From the NCBI GenBank assembly GCA_963696585.1, contig CAVOKW010000038.1, positions 1-64,000 of the forward strand: 64,000 nt of DNA, read 5' to 3'. The translations under genes were made by a program, and so were the position numbers. The stretch comes from Parvibaculum sp963696585 (lineage in GTDB: Bacteria; Pseudomonadota; Alphaproteobacteria; Parvibaculales; Parvibaculaceae). The notes under the pieces were generated by a model, which saw only the letters and a list, made by a program, of their open reading frames with translations, did no database searches and was not told the DNA's origin. Positions 1-7,813 of this stretch are shown piece by piece (the stretch's first letter is position 1; each line of letters begins with the position of its first letter).

Positions 1-386
1 TTGTGGCACGGCAGCGGCGCATACAGCTCGACAGCGATGACTTTTACATCGACCTGTTGTTCTACAACCGCAAGCTGCGCCGACTGGTGGCCATCGAGCT
101 GAAGCTGGGCGAGTTCCGCGCCGAGTACAAGGGCCAGATGGAGCTGTATCTGCGCTGGCTGGCCAAGCACGACCAGGAGCCCGGTGACCTGCCGCCGCTG
201 GGCATCATCTTGTGTACCGGAAAGAAGCACGAGCAGATTGAGCTGCTGGAGCTGGACAAGTCGGGCATCCACGTGGCCGAGTACCTGACCGTACTGCCCC
301 CGCGCGAGGTGTTCCAGCAAAAAATCCATGAAGCCATGGTGCAAGCGCGCTTGCACATGGCGCAGAAAGAAACCGACCAACCATGA
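1..386 (+). CDS. DUF1016 (YhcG-type) PDDEXK nuclease, C-terminal part
   Basis: The reading frame is open at the window edge, so the true start lies upstream; the GTG at 3 is internal. The roughly 127 residues match the C-terminal nuclease-like domain of the DUF1016/YhcG family: a DFYIDLLFYN strand, then VAIELKLGEF (the D...E-x-K core of PDDEXK folds), then LGIILCTGK. Its stop overlaps the next start as ATGA at 383-386, so it was co-translated with an hsdM gene, a common type I restriction neighbourhood. Codon use is very rich in CTG and GAG compared with genes from 663 onward, suggesting a foreign origin. The family call is good; activity is unknown. Confidence 0.7.
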   Translation, partial: VARQRRIQLDSDDFYIDLLFYNRKLRRLVAIELKLGEFRAEYKGQMELYLRWLAKHDQEPGDLPPLGIILCTGKKHEQIELLELDKSGIHVAEYLTVLPPREVFQQKIHEAMVQARLHMAQKETDQP

Positions 387-631
387 ACGCTTCCTCCCTC
401 GTCCAGAAAGTCTGGAACTTCTGCCACACCCTGCGCGACGACGGCGTGGGCTATGGCGATTACCTCGAACAACTCACCTACCTGCTGTTTTTGAAGCTGG
501 CGCATGAATACGCGCAGGAGCCCTACAACCGCGACACGCACATCCCCAAGGGCTACGACTGGGCCAGCCTGACCTCCAAGGTGGGCGAGCCGCTGGAGGC
601 GCATTACCTGGCCACGCTGCACAAGCTGGGG
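383..631 (+). pseudogene. hsdM: HsdM type I methyltransferase, N-terminal fragment
   Basis: The start overlaps the preceding nuclease stop (ATGA). The first roughly 82 codons read as the N-terminal helical domain of an HsdM N6-adenine methylase, with motifs VQKVWNFCHTLRDDG, YLEQLTYLLFLKLAHEY and IPKGYDWASL. After HKLG, near 630, the similarity stops; the frame runs on to 823 only by chance through the next gene. The SAM-binding and NPPF catalytic motifs are absent, so this remnant cannot methylate DNA. No IS end or direct repeat is visible at the break, so a deletion, a recombination junction or an assembly join are all possible. Confidence 0.7.
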
Positions 632-662
632 CATCGGCCACAAGAACCGGGGAGGAAAACAA

Positions 663-1064
663 ATGCCCGACGCGCTGAAGACCTGGCACAAGATGATCGA
701 GACAGGCGACATGACAGGTCTCGACGCCTTGCTGGCGGAAGACGCGGTCTTCCTCTCGCCCATCGTTCACACCCCCCAGATGGGCCGTGCCATGGTCAAG
801 CTCTACCTGATGGCCGCGGGTGAAGTGCTTGCCAATGACAGTTTCCGATATACCAGGGAGATCGTCGACAATCCCCATGCCGTGCTGGAGTTCGAGACGG
901 TGATGGACGGCATAAAGGTCAATGGCATTGACATGATCACCTGGAACGACAAGGGCGAGATCACCGAATTCAAGGTCATGATCAGGCCCCTGAAGGCCAT
1001 CAACCTCGTCCATGCCAGAATGGGCGAGATGCTGAACGCCATGCAATCGGGCGCAACCGCCTAG
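663..1064 (+). CDS. SnoaL-like / NTF2-fold small protein
   Basis: This 133-residue protein begins at an ATG with a GAGG ribosome site about 8 bases upstream. The N-terminus (MPDALKTWHKMIETGDMTGL), followed by LLAEDAVFLSPIVH and a final ITEFKVMIRP strand, has the pattern of SnoaL-like proteins of the NTF2 superfamily: small cone-shaped barrels that bind or isomerise hydrophobic ligands, or have no known role. No catalytic residue can be assigned. It ends tail to tail with the zinc peptidase gene (stops overlap at 1061-1064). It is the first gene that looks native to this genome. Substrate unknown. Confidence 0.65.
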   Translation: MPDALKTWHKMIETGDMTGLDALLAEDAVFLSPIVHTPQMGRAMVKLYLMAAGEVLANDSFRYTREIVDNPHAVLEFETVMDGIKVNGIDMITWNDKGEITEFKVMIRPLKAINLVHARMGEMLNAMQSGATA

Positions 1065-1975
1065 AGCGGATCGGCGCTGAAAGTATCGCAGGTGGCGATC
1101 ATTCCATCAGCCAGACCTTGCTTGAACCAGCGCTGGCGCTGTGCCGATGTGCCGTGGTTGAAGCTGTCCGGCACCACATAACCCTGTGTGCTTTGCTGAA
1201 TGGCATCGTCCCCGATTTGCGACGCCGCGTTCAGCGCCTCATCAATGTCGCCCGCTTCCAGCAGACCTTTTTGCTGCGTGTAATGCGCCCAGACACCGGC
1301 CAGACAGTCAGCCTGCAATTCCACCTGCACCGACATGCGGTTGGCCGCCTTCTCGCTCAGGCTGGCGCGCATCTTGTTGAAACGCGGCAAAACGCCAATC
1401 AGGTTCTGCACATGATGGCCGACTTCATGGGCCAACACATAGGCTTGGGCAAAATCACCCGGCGCATGAAAGCGCTGGCGCAACTCATTATAGAAATCGA
1501 GATCGATATAGACTTTGCGATCACCGGGACAATAAAACGGCCCCATGGCCGATTGCGCCGTGCCGCAAGCCGAACGCACGGCGCCACTGAACAGCACAAG
1601 CGTCGGATCGGGATAGTTTTCACCCCGCGCCTTGAAGATGGCCGTCCAGACATCTTCCGTATCGGCAAGCACGGTCGCCACAAACTGTTTCATCTCATCG
1701 TCAGCGGCGCTGTCATGGCTCGATGTCGTCTGCTGGCCCGTGAGCCCCGCATCCCCCCCGTTGAGGATCGCCAGCGGATCAATGCCGAAGGCGCGCAGAA
1801 CCAGAATGACAACGATCAAAATGACCATGGTGCGAAGGCTCAAGCCACCGCCGCGGCCGCCACGTCCCATACCGATCGGGATGCGAAAGCCGCGTCCCAT
1901 GGAAGGTCCGCCCACGCCACCCCCGGCGCGCCTGTCCTCGATATTGTCACTCTGCCGCCGACCGCGCCACTGCAT
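1061..1975 (-). CDS. YpfJ-type neutral zinc metallopeptidase, membrane-anchored
   Basis: The 304-residue protein has a Gly/Arg-rich N-terminus, one transmembrane helix at about residues 48-62, and a peptidase domain with HEVGHH near residue 183 followed by an ELQADCLAG motif supplying the third ligand. This is the neutral zinc metallopeptidase family typified by E. coli YpfJ. Two ATGs lie six bases apart (1981 and 1975); the GGAG at 1983-1986 is well spaced only for 1975. The open frame extends further upstream without a ribosome site. The active domain probably faces the periplasm. Physiological substrates are not known for the family. Confidence 0.8.
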   Translation of the reverse strand: MQWRGRRQSDNIEDRRAGGGVGGPSMGRGFRIPIGMGRGGRGGGLSLRTMVILIVVILVLRAFGIDPLAILNGGDAGLTGQQTTSSHDSAADDEMKQFVATVLADTEDVWTAIFKARGENYPDPTLVLFSGAVRSACGTAQSAMGPFYCPGDRKVYIDLDFYNELRQRFHAPGDFAQAYVLAHEVGHHVQNLIGVLPRFNKMRASLSEKAANRMSVQVELQADCLAGVWAHYTQQKGLLEAGDIDEALNAASQIGDDAIQQSTQGYVVPDSFNHGTSAQRQRWFKQGLADGMIATCDTFSADPL

Positions 1976-2108
1976 CGCCATTCTCCGCTTGCGCAAACGA
2001 GCGACAGTTATAGCGACACAGCGAACGGCTGTCGCCAGGCCTATGCAGCAAGGCATAAAAAGGCGGGCCCCCGCAGGGACCCGCCATCATGTCAGTTTGT
2101 GAAAAGGC

Positions 2109-3377
2109 TTAATGCTTGCGCGACCGGATGATGACCGGAAGTGCTTCATAGCCCTTCACAAAGCTCGAATGCACCCGCTTGGGCTCACCCACCACTTCGA
2201 TGTTGTCGAAGCGCTTGAGAATTTCTTCCCAGATGATACGCAACTGCATTTCGGCAAGCCGATTGCCGACGCAGCGATGGATACCAAAACCAAAGGAGAG
2301 ATGCTGGCGCGGACGGGCCCGATCAATGATGAAGGCGTTCGGGTTTTCAATCGCTTCTTCATCGCGGTTGCCCGACACATACCACATGGCGACCTTGTCG
2401 CCTTTCCTGATCAGCTTGCCGCCGAGTTCGGTGTCCATCAGGGCCGTGCGGCGCATATAGGCCAGCGGCGTCTGATAACGGATGATTTCAGGCACCATGG
2501 TTTCAATCAGCGCCGGATTCGCACGCAGCTTGGCATACTGGTCGGGGTTCTCGTTCAGGAAGAGAAGACCGCCCGTGATCGAATTGCGCGTCGTGTCGTT
2601 GCCGCCGACGATCAGCAGGATGACATTACCGAGATATTCCATCGGCTCCATGTTGCGGGTCGATTCGCCATGCGCCAGCATGGAGATGAGGTCGCCGCCA
2701 GGTTCGCGTGCATTGACGCGCTCGTTCCACAGATTGGTGAAATAGGCGCCGCATTCCAGCAATTCGGCGCGGCGGGCTTCCTCGGAAGCCACAACGCCGG
2801 ACTCTTCGGTCGCCGTCGCCACGTCGGACCAGCGCGTCAGCTTGCGGCGGTCTTCCCAGGGGAAATCGAAAAGCGTGGCCAGCATCTGTGTTGTCAGTTC
2901 AATCGAGACCTTGTCGACCCAGTTGAACTCTTCACCGATGGGCAGGCTGTCAAGAATCTTGCCGGCGCGTTCGCGTATCGTACCTTCAAGTTTGGCAAGA
3001 TTGCCCGGTGCCACAATCGGGCTCACCACCTTGCGCTGCGCGTCATGCTTGGGCGGGTCCATGGCAATGAACATGGGCAACTGAAAATCTGCATCCGGAT
3101 TGCGCAGCGTGATGCCGCCAAGGCTCCAGTCGGACGAAAAAATCTGATGATTGGTATCGACATGCATGATGTCTTTGAACTTGGTCACCGACCAATAGGG
3201 ACCAAATTCATTATCAGCGCAGTAATGCACCGGATCTTCGGCGCGCAGCCGCTCGAAATATCCCAGCATCCGGTTGCTGCGGAAGATATCCGGGTTCGCG
3301 ACATCGATTTTGTCGAGGGGGATGGAATAGGCCTCGTGAAGGGCCTCTTGCTTCAGGTCGCGAGCTGCTCCGCTCAT
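2109..3377 (-). CDS. CYP153-type cytochrome P450 (alkane/fatty-acid omega-hydroxylase)
   Basis: This 422-residue soluble P450 has the I-helix oxygen-binding segment GGNDTTRN, the K-helix EIIR and the heme loop FGFGIHRCVGNR carrying the cysteine ligand. The block around LLIVGGNDTTRNS and the MRRTALMDTELGG region are characteristic of bacterial CYP153, which hydroxylates the terminal carbon of alkanes and fatty acids using ferredoxin and ferredoxin reductase; neither partner is encoded nearby. ATG at 3377 is chosen because GGAGG at 3386-3390 is eight bases away; ATG at 3383 would be too close. A close paralog lies at 49375. The exact substrate cannot be read from sequence. Confidence 0.85.
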   Translation of the reverse strand: MSGAARDLKQEALHEAYSIPLDKIDVANPDIFRSNRMLGYFERLRAEDPVHYCADNEFGPYWSVTKFKDIMHVDTNHQIFSSDWSLGGITLRNPDADFQLPMFIAMDPPKHDAQRKVVSPIVAPGNLAKLEGTIRERAGKILDSLPIGEEFNWVDKVSIELTTQMLATLFDFPWEDRRKLTRWSDVATATEESGVVASEEARRAELLECGAYFTNLWNERVNAREPGGDLISMLAHGESTRNMEPMEYLGNVILLIVGGNDTTRNSITGGLLFLNENPDQYAKLRANPALIETMVPEIIRYQTPLAYMRRTALMDTELGGKLIRKGDKVAMWYVSGNRDEEAIENPNAFIIDRARPRQHLSFGFGIHRCVGNRLAEMQLRIIWEEILKRFDNIEVVGEPKRVHSSFVKGYEALPVIIRSRKH

Positions 3378-3465
3378 CTTCATTTCCTCCGCTTCTTGCT
3401 ATTATGCGTCGCTCGGGACATACCGACCCGACGACAATGACTTTTTATCACTTGGCTGGATCATA

Positions 3466-3487
3466 TGACAATTTTGGTCAGTTGTCA
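3466..3487. promoter_or_regulatory. Inverted repeat upstream of the first CYP153 gene
   Basis: TGACAA (3466-3471) and TTGTCA (3482-3487) form a perfect inverted repeat with a 10-base spacer, in the gap between the divergent P450 and slyX genes. The spacing suits a dimeric regulator, but no regulator gene is adjacent. It may be an operator; this rests only on symmetry. Confidence 0.3.
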
Positions 3488-3589
3488 CAAGAACCTTACG
3501 TTAAGTCCGAGTCTCTCCTGGTCACTATTGTCGCAGAAGACCCTGACACCCCCTCAAAACAACGCATGACCAATGATAAGGATAAGCCG

Positions 3590-3802
3590 ATGGCCGATCT
3601 CGCCGCCCGTCTCGATAATCTTGAAATCCATATCGCTCATCAGGATGAGACGATCGAAACGATGAGCCGGACCATTGAAAAACAATGGCGCGAAATCGAC
3701 CGCCTGTCGCGCAGCCTCGAACGCATGACAGGCCGCCTTCAGGCTGTTGAGGAGAGCGTCCCTGCCCCGTCCGGCCCTGAAGCGCCACCCCCGCATTATT
3801 GA
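3590..3802 (+). CDS. slyX: SlyX family protein
   Basis: A short, highly charged coiled-coil protein of 70 residues beginning MADLAARLDNLEIHIAHQDE and ending in a Pro-rich tail (PEAPPPHY), matching the length and heptad pattern of SlyX. AAGGA at 3578-3582 lies seven bases before the ATG at 3590; an in-frame ATG at 3566 lacks a ribosome site. SlyX is widespread in Proteobacteria but has no settled function. The pseudouridine synthase gene follows after 14 bases, so the two are probably co-transcribed. Confidence 0.8.
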   Translation: MADLAARLDNLEIHIAHQDETIETMSRTIEKQWREIDRLSRSLERMTGRLQAVEESVPAPSGPEAPPPHY

Positions 3803-3816
3803 GGCCTTACCGTTTG

Positions 3817-4479
3817 ATGTCGCGCGCCAGTTACGAATACAATCCACCGACAGAACCCTGGCTCACCCTTGTCCACGAGGATGAGGATCTGCTCGTCTTC
3901 GACAAGCCAGGCGGTCTCCTCTGTGTGGCTGGCAAACCGGCCGAACATGCGGACTGTCTGGAGGCGCGCGCTCAGGCGCGCTATCCCGAGTCCCGCATCG
4001 TCCATCGTCTTGATCGCGCCACATCAGGTCTTCTTGTCATGGCCCGCAATGCCAGGGCGCACCGTCATCTCGGTCTTCAATTCGAGCGGCGTCATCTGAG
4101 CAAAAGCTACATTGCCGTCGTGTCGGGCGATGTGCATGGCGAGAGCGGCGACATTGATCTCCCGCTTGCCACGGATCGGGAAAGGCGCCCCCGGCAATGC
4201 GTGGACTTCGAAAGGGGTCGCCCCTCCCAAACCCATTGGCAGGTGCTTTCGCGCCAGCCGGGGACAACACGGCTGCGCCTGACGCCGCGCACCGGTCGCT
4301 CCCATCAATTGCGTGTCCATATGCTCGCCATGGGCCACCCCATCCTCGGGGATCACTTCTACGCCCCGGAAAGCATCCGTCTCGCCGCCATGAGACTTCT
4401 GCTGCATGCCGAAACGCTGACGCTTTTTCATCCCTCAGACGGTCGATCCTGTCACTTCATCGCGCCATGCCCCTTTTAA
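3817..4479 (+). CDS. rluA: RluA-family pseudouridine synthase
   Basis: This protein of about 220 residues converts uridine to pseudouridine in RNA. It has the RluA-family catalytic motif VHRLDRATSGLLVMA with the essential aspartate, an N-terminal EDEDLLVFDKPGGLL segment, and the C-terminal RTGRSHQLRVHM motif. There is no S4 domain, and the size fits RluA (23S rRNA U746 and tRNA U32) better than the larger RluC and RluD. ATG at 3817 is preferred; a TTG at 3799 overlaps the slyX stop. A separate RluD is encoded at 32815. Family certain, target site likely. Confidence 0.75.
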   Translation: MSRASYEYNPPTEPWLTLVHEDEDLLVFDKPGGLLCVAGKPAEHADCLEARAQARYPESRIVHRLDRATSGLLVMARNARAHRHLGLQFERRHLSKSYIAVVSGDVHGESGDIDLPLATDRERRPRQCVDFERGRPSQTHWQVLSRQPGTTRLRLTPRTGRSHQLRVHMLAMGHPILGDHFYAPESIRLAAMRLLLHAETLTLFHPSDGRSCHFIAPCPF

Positions 4480-4569
4480 TACGCCATAAGGCTCGCCAGA
4501 CGCGCACTTCCAAAGCTAGGATTCACCAGAACTTGCAATCCATCTTTTCAGCTGAATGTCCTGTCAAAT

Positions 4570-6036
4570 ATGAACATCGCCGATTTTTTGAGTGAGTCCG
4601 CCGCGAAAAGACCGCATGGCATTGCGGCCATCACAAAATCACGCGCCCTGTCCTTTGAGGCGCTGGAACATGCCGTCTGGCAGATCGCGATGGAAATGCA
4701 TCAAGCGGGAATAGGTCCCGGCGATGCCGTCGGTATGCTCTTCCAGCATCAGCTTGATTATCTCGCAGCATCGCTCGCCATGATCCGCATCGGTGCCATT
4801 CAGATCGGCTTCTCGACAAATTCGACAGCGCACACGCTGCAAGACCTGTCTGCCCGGGTCGGCATCAAAGCCTTCCTGACCGACATCCCTGGCTTCAAAA
4901 GCCCGAAATTGCCGACCCACAGGCCGATCCTCAACTCTTTCCTGCTCAAGACCGAGCCCCTTGATCCCGGCATCCGGCATGTGGATGTGAACGCACCCTA
5001 TCTGCTGATTTCCGGCTCCGGCACAACCGGCACTCCCAAACTCATTGCCGTTTCAACAGCAACCTATCTCGACATCAAGCCACGCGATGACGCCACGCGA
5101 CCCATGTTGCCCGGCGAGCGCCAATTCTCACCCTCGGCCATCAACTTCTACACAGCCCATCGTCGCTGCCTCAACGGGATTGCGGCTGGGGCCACGAGCG
5201 TTTTCCGCGATGACGTCGAACCCATTTTTTCAATCTGCGATTTCTTCGCCGTCGATCATCTTTCGCTGGTGCCGCTCTTTGCCGACAACATGTTAGCGAA
5301 TCTCGCGCCCGACGCGCGCGCCTATCGGCTCCCGGATTTGAAATCCACCTTGATTGGCGGCTCACCCGTGAGCGAAGAGCTGCGCCACAAGTTTCGCGAA
5401 CGGATCAGTCCCCATCTCACCGTTGTCTATGGAGCCAATGAATATGGCGAGACAACAGCAGCGCCACCTGCCATGCAGGACATGCATCCCGGCTGTGTCG
5501 GCGCGCCTTGCCCTGGCGTCACGCTGGAGATCGTCAATGCGGCAGATGAAGCCCTGCCGCCCGGTGAAGTCGGACTGGTGCGCATCAAGACCGGGAATGT
5601 ATTTTCCGGCTATGTCGGCGACGCCGAGGCAACGGCCGACGCCTTGCGCAATGGCTGGTATTATCCGGGAGATCTGGGCCTCTTGACAAAGGATAACGTG
5701 CTCGTCTTCAAGGGGCGAGCCGACGACATGATGATCTATAACGGTATCAATATTTATCCGCGCGAAATTGAAGTGATCCTGGAAAGCCATCCGGCCGTCA
5801 TCGAAGCCGCGGCTTTTCCGTTGCCATCACGGATAAATCATCATGTCCCTGTCGCCGCCGTTTCGCTGCGAAGCGCGACTGGCGAAGCAGAGCTCATCGC
5901 ATATTGTCAGGCCCGCATCGGGGCCCTGGCGCCGCGTCACATCCTGATCATTGACGCGCTGCCGCGCAATGCGGCCGGCAAGATACTCAAGCGGGAATTG
6001 GCCGGATATTTTACCCCCGCCCCAACGACAACCTGA
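4570..6036 (+). CDS. AMP-forming acyl/aryl-CoA ligase
   Basis: This 488-residue member of the ANL adenylating superfamily activates a carboxylic acid with ATP. It has the P-loop ISGSGTTGTPKL (about residues 143-154), the VYGANEYGETTA motif, YYPGDLGLL with the ribose-binding Asp, and the C-terminal catalytic lysine in NAAGKILKREL. No carrier-protein or condensation domain is present, so it acts as a stand-alone ligase, probably forming a CoA thioester. No pathway genes flank it, so the substrate (fatty, aromatic or other acid) cannot be assigned. Confidence 0.8.
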   Translation: MNIADFLSESAAKRPHGIAAITKSRALSFEALEHAVWQIAMEMHQAGIGPGDAVGMLFQHQLDYLAASLAMIRIGAIQIGFSTNSTAHTLQDLSARVGIKAFLTDIPGFKSPKLPTHRPILNSFLLKTEPLDPGIRHVDVNAPYLLISGSGTTGTPKLIAVSTATYLDIKPRDDATRPMLPGERQFSPSAINFYTAHRRCLNGIAAGATSVFRDDVEPIFSICDFFAVDHLSLVPLFADNMLANLAPDARAYRLPDLKSTLIGGSPVSEELRHKFRERISPHLTVVYGANEYGETTAAPPAMQDMHPGCVGAPCPGVTLEIVNAADEALPPGEVGLVRIKTGNVFSGYVGDAEATADALRNGWYYPGDLGLLTKDNVLVFKGRADDMMIYNGINIYPREIEVILESHPAVIEAAAFPLPSRINHHVPVAAVSLRSATGEAELIAYCQARIGALAPRHILIIDALPRNAAGKILKRELAGYFTPAPTTT

Positions 6037-6048
6037 ACCGGGCGAGCC

Positions 6049-6333
6049 CTATTGCGTCACGCTCTCACGCAGGGCGGTGGTGACGCTGTAGCTGTTATTG
6101 TTGACGTTGCTATTGGTGTTGGTGTTCGAGTTGCTGTTGGTATTCGAGTTGCTGTTGGTGTTCGAATTGCTGTTGTAATTGTAATTCGAGTTTGAATTCG
6201 AATTGAAATCATACTCACCGGCATCGCAGGCCAGCGCGGGCGTTGCCGTCAAAATCGCATAGGCCATGGCGCAGACGAGCAGGCCTGTCACACCACCCAG
6301 CGTCAACCACTTGTGCTTATAAACTCGATCCAT
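6049..6333 (-). CDS. Small exported protein with Asn/Ser/Thr repeat tail
   Basis: The 94-residue product begins MDRVYKHKWLTLGGV, has a signal-peptide hydrophobic core (GLLVCAMAYAILTATP) with likely cleavage after ALA, then a low-complexity domain of alternating Asn with Ser, Thr or Tyr for nearly 40 residues, and a short VTTALRESVTQ end. AGGA nine bases upstream supports ATG 6333; another ATG at 6342 is too close to that site. The repeat is encoded by imperfect 18-base units, so its length may vary between strains. I do not recognise a family. It could be a surface, adhesive or amyloid-like peptide, but that is speculation. Confidence 0.55.
   Translation of the reverse strand: MDRVYKHKWLTLGGVTGLLVCAMAYAILTATPALACDAGEYDFNSNSNSNYNYNSNSNTNSNSNTNSNSNTNTNSNVNNNSYSVTTALRESVTQ
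6121..6174 (-). repeat. Three tandem 18-base units in the Asn/Ser-rich gene
   Basis: Units at 6121-6138, 6139-6156 and 6157-6174 differ at one or two bases each (ggtgttcgagttgctgtt type) and encode the hexapeptide NSNSNT. Degenerate copies flank them on both sides. The unit is a multiple of three, so expansion or contraction keeps the frame. Confidence 0.85.
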
Positions 6334-6342
6334 CTGTGTCAT

Positions 6343-6750
6343 CCTGCGACATAACTGTCCCGAAATGGCGCAGATATGCATCTGAAACCATCTCAGGGAC
6401 CTCATGTCAGACAAAATGCAGGAATGATGCCGGGCGATCAAATGCCGACGGCAGCCCTCAGGGACCGCCGGGCAGAAATCGCGCGCAAACATGGCAAGGG
6501 CTGATCGTCTCCCAAAAGACCTCAAACTTCGGGAAACAATTTCGGAAATAACGTGTCGAGCGCTCGGAAAAGCGCGCGCCGCCGCCAGACGATCAACCTC
6601 AGCCTGAACGCGCACATGGGCGGCGGCTTCAACCTGCTCAAGCGCGAACGTATCAGGCGAAGGACCTATCAAACCAGAGAGGGCGCGCTCAATGTCGCGT
6701 GGTCGTGTGACGTGCCCCTCACCGAGAAACATATAAATTGTTGATTTTAT
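6343..6750. other. Gap between the Asn/Ser-rich gene and tRNA-Met
   Basis: No gene is confidently recognised here. The minus-strand frame of the Asn/Ser-rich gene stays open through the whole stretch (an ATG at 6732 would give a 228-residue product), but the internal signal peptide at 6333 argues that the small protein is the real one. Some of the stretch reads protein-like, so a short unrecognised gene cannot be excluded. Confidence 0.4.
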
Positions 6751-6827
6751 TGGTAGCGGAGGACGGATTCGAACCGCCGACACGCGGATTATGATTCCGC
6801 TGCTCTAACCAACTGAGCTACTCCGCC
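6751..6827 (-). tRNA. tRNA-Met (CAT), elongator type
   Basis: The minus strand folds as a complete cloverleaf of 77 bases: acceptor GGCGGAG/CTCCGCT, D arm with AGTTGGTTA, anticodon stem GCGGA/TCCGC around loop ATCATAA with anticodon CAT, T arm with TTCGAAT, and encoded CCA. The sequence resembles alphaproteobacterial elongator tRNA-Met rather than the initiator. A tRNA-Ile2 with modified CAT is the alternative, but the body matches elongator Met better. Confidence 0.9.
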
Positions 6828-7033
6828 CCAAGCGCCAGGGCCGGATGCGTCAAACATCGGCTGGCGGGGAAGCCTGAAGCGTGGCGGATCAGGAAGCCCT
6901 GAGAGACCGTCGCGAAAGGCGTGCCGGATATAAGGGCGGGAGCTTTGCCCTGTCAAGCAAAGCCCGGGCAAAAGCCCGCCCTAAATCATTGAAAGGTCCC
7001 GGAACGGCAAGGAACTCCGCCCCATGCCGTGTC

Positions 7034-7702
7034 TCAGACGCTTTCGCTGGCCTTGCGGAAGCGCAGCAGCGTGAAAAGGCCCATGGGCTTCAGGGAAATG
7101 GTCTCGACGAGATCAAGCGTTGTGATGTCGGTAATCGTCTCGATCTTGAAATCGGGATGCCAGCCCAGCGCGCGCGAGGCCGGTGTCATCCAGCGCTCGA
7201 CCCGACCGCGCACGCCATGGTCCTGCGCAAAGTGATTGACAATGACAACCTCGCCGCCCGGCTTGCACACGCGTTCAAGCTCGCGCATCACGGCCACAGG
7301 CTCCGGCACCACCGTCATCACGAACATGGCGACAACCGTGTCGAAGCTCGCATCGTCAAACGTCAGATGGCTCGCATCCATCTCAAACAGCCCATCGACA
7401 TTGCGCAGGCGCTTTTCGCGCACGCGCTGGCGCGCCTTGCGCAGCATGTCGGGCGACAGGTCAATGCCCGTGATCGAGAGTTGCGGACCATAATCCGGCA
7501 GCGCCACGCCCGTGCCAACGCCCACTTCCAGGAGCTTGCCTGAATTGCGGTTGATGACCTCTATGGCACGCTTACGCCCTGCTTCGGCGACAGCGCCGAA
7601 GGAGAAGTCATAAACGGGCGCCCAGCGGGCATAGGCTTTGAGAACCGACTGCGCGTCGATGCGGGCGATACCCGTCAATTCGTTAACTCCTGCGAAATTC
7701 AT
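7034..7702 (-). CDS. SAM-dependent methyltransferase, PmtA-like (phospholipid N-methylation)
   Basis: A class I methyltransferase of about 222 residues with SAM-binding motif LLEVGVGTGVALP, acidic strand ITGIDLSPDML and late motif VCKPGGEVVIVNHF. The segment AYARWAPVYDFSFGAV and overall length match the Rhodobacter-type phosphatidylethanolamine N-methyltransferase, which makes phosphatidylcholine; UbiE-like quinone methylases share the fold. ATG 7702 lacks a clear ribosome site and a TTG at 7768 is also in frame. It sits alone between tRNA-Met and mnmA. The methyltransferase call is secure, the lipid substrate likely. Confidence 0.65.
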   Translation of the reverse strand: MNFAGVNELTGIARIDAQSVLKAYARWAPVYDFSFGAVAEAGRKRAIEVINRNSGKLLEVGVGTGVALPDYGPQLSITGIDLSPDMLRKARQRVREKRLRNVDGLFEMDASHLTFDDASFDTVVAMFVMTVVPEPVAVMRELERVCKPGGEVVIVNHFAQDHGVRGRVERWMTPASRALGWHPDFKIETITDITTLDLVETISLKPMGLFTLLRFRKASESV

Positions 7703-7813
7703 AGAACTGTAATGATGCGGGCCACCATGCCTTTGCTGCAAGCGAATAGTGACGGTCTGCATCGTCAATAGCTGTCATAGCGGTCAATAAAGGCCAAGCT
7801 GTGGCGATGTGTC

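Noticed and set aside
383..823. Functional type I methyltransferase
   Set aside because: Only the N-terminal helical part is present; catalytic motifs are missing and the frame continues by chance.
2112..3440. 442-codon frame opposite the first P450
   Set aside because: Antisense shadow; the P450 motifs are on the other strand.
6106..6200. Tandem repeats as a possible CRISPR array
   Set aside because: Units are adjacent without spacers and lie in a coding frame; no cas genes are present.
6049..6783. 244-codon minus-strand frame including the Asn/Ser-rich protein
   Set aside because: It would read into the tRNA-Met gene and bury a clear signal peptide in its middle; the short start at 6333 with a ribosome site is better.
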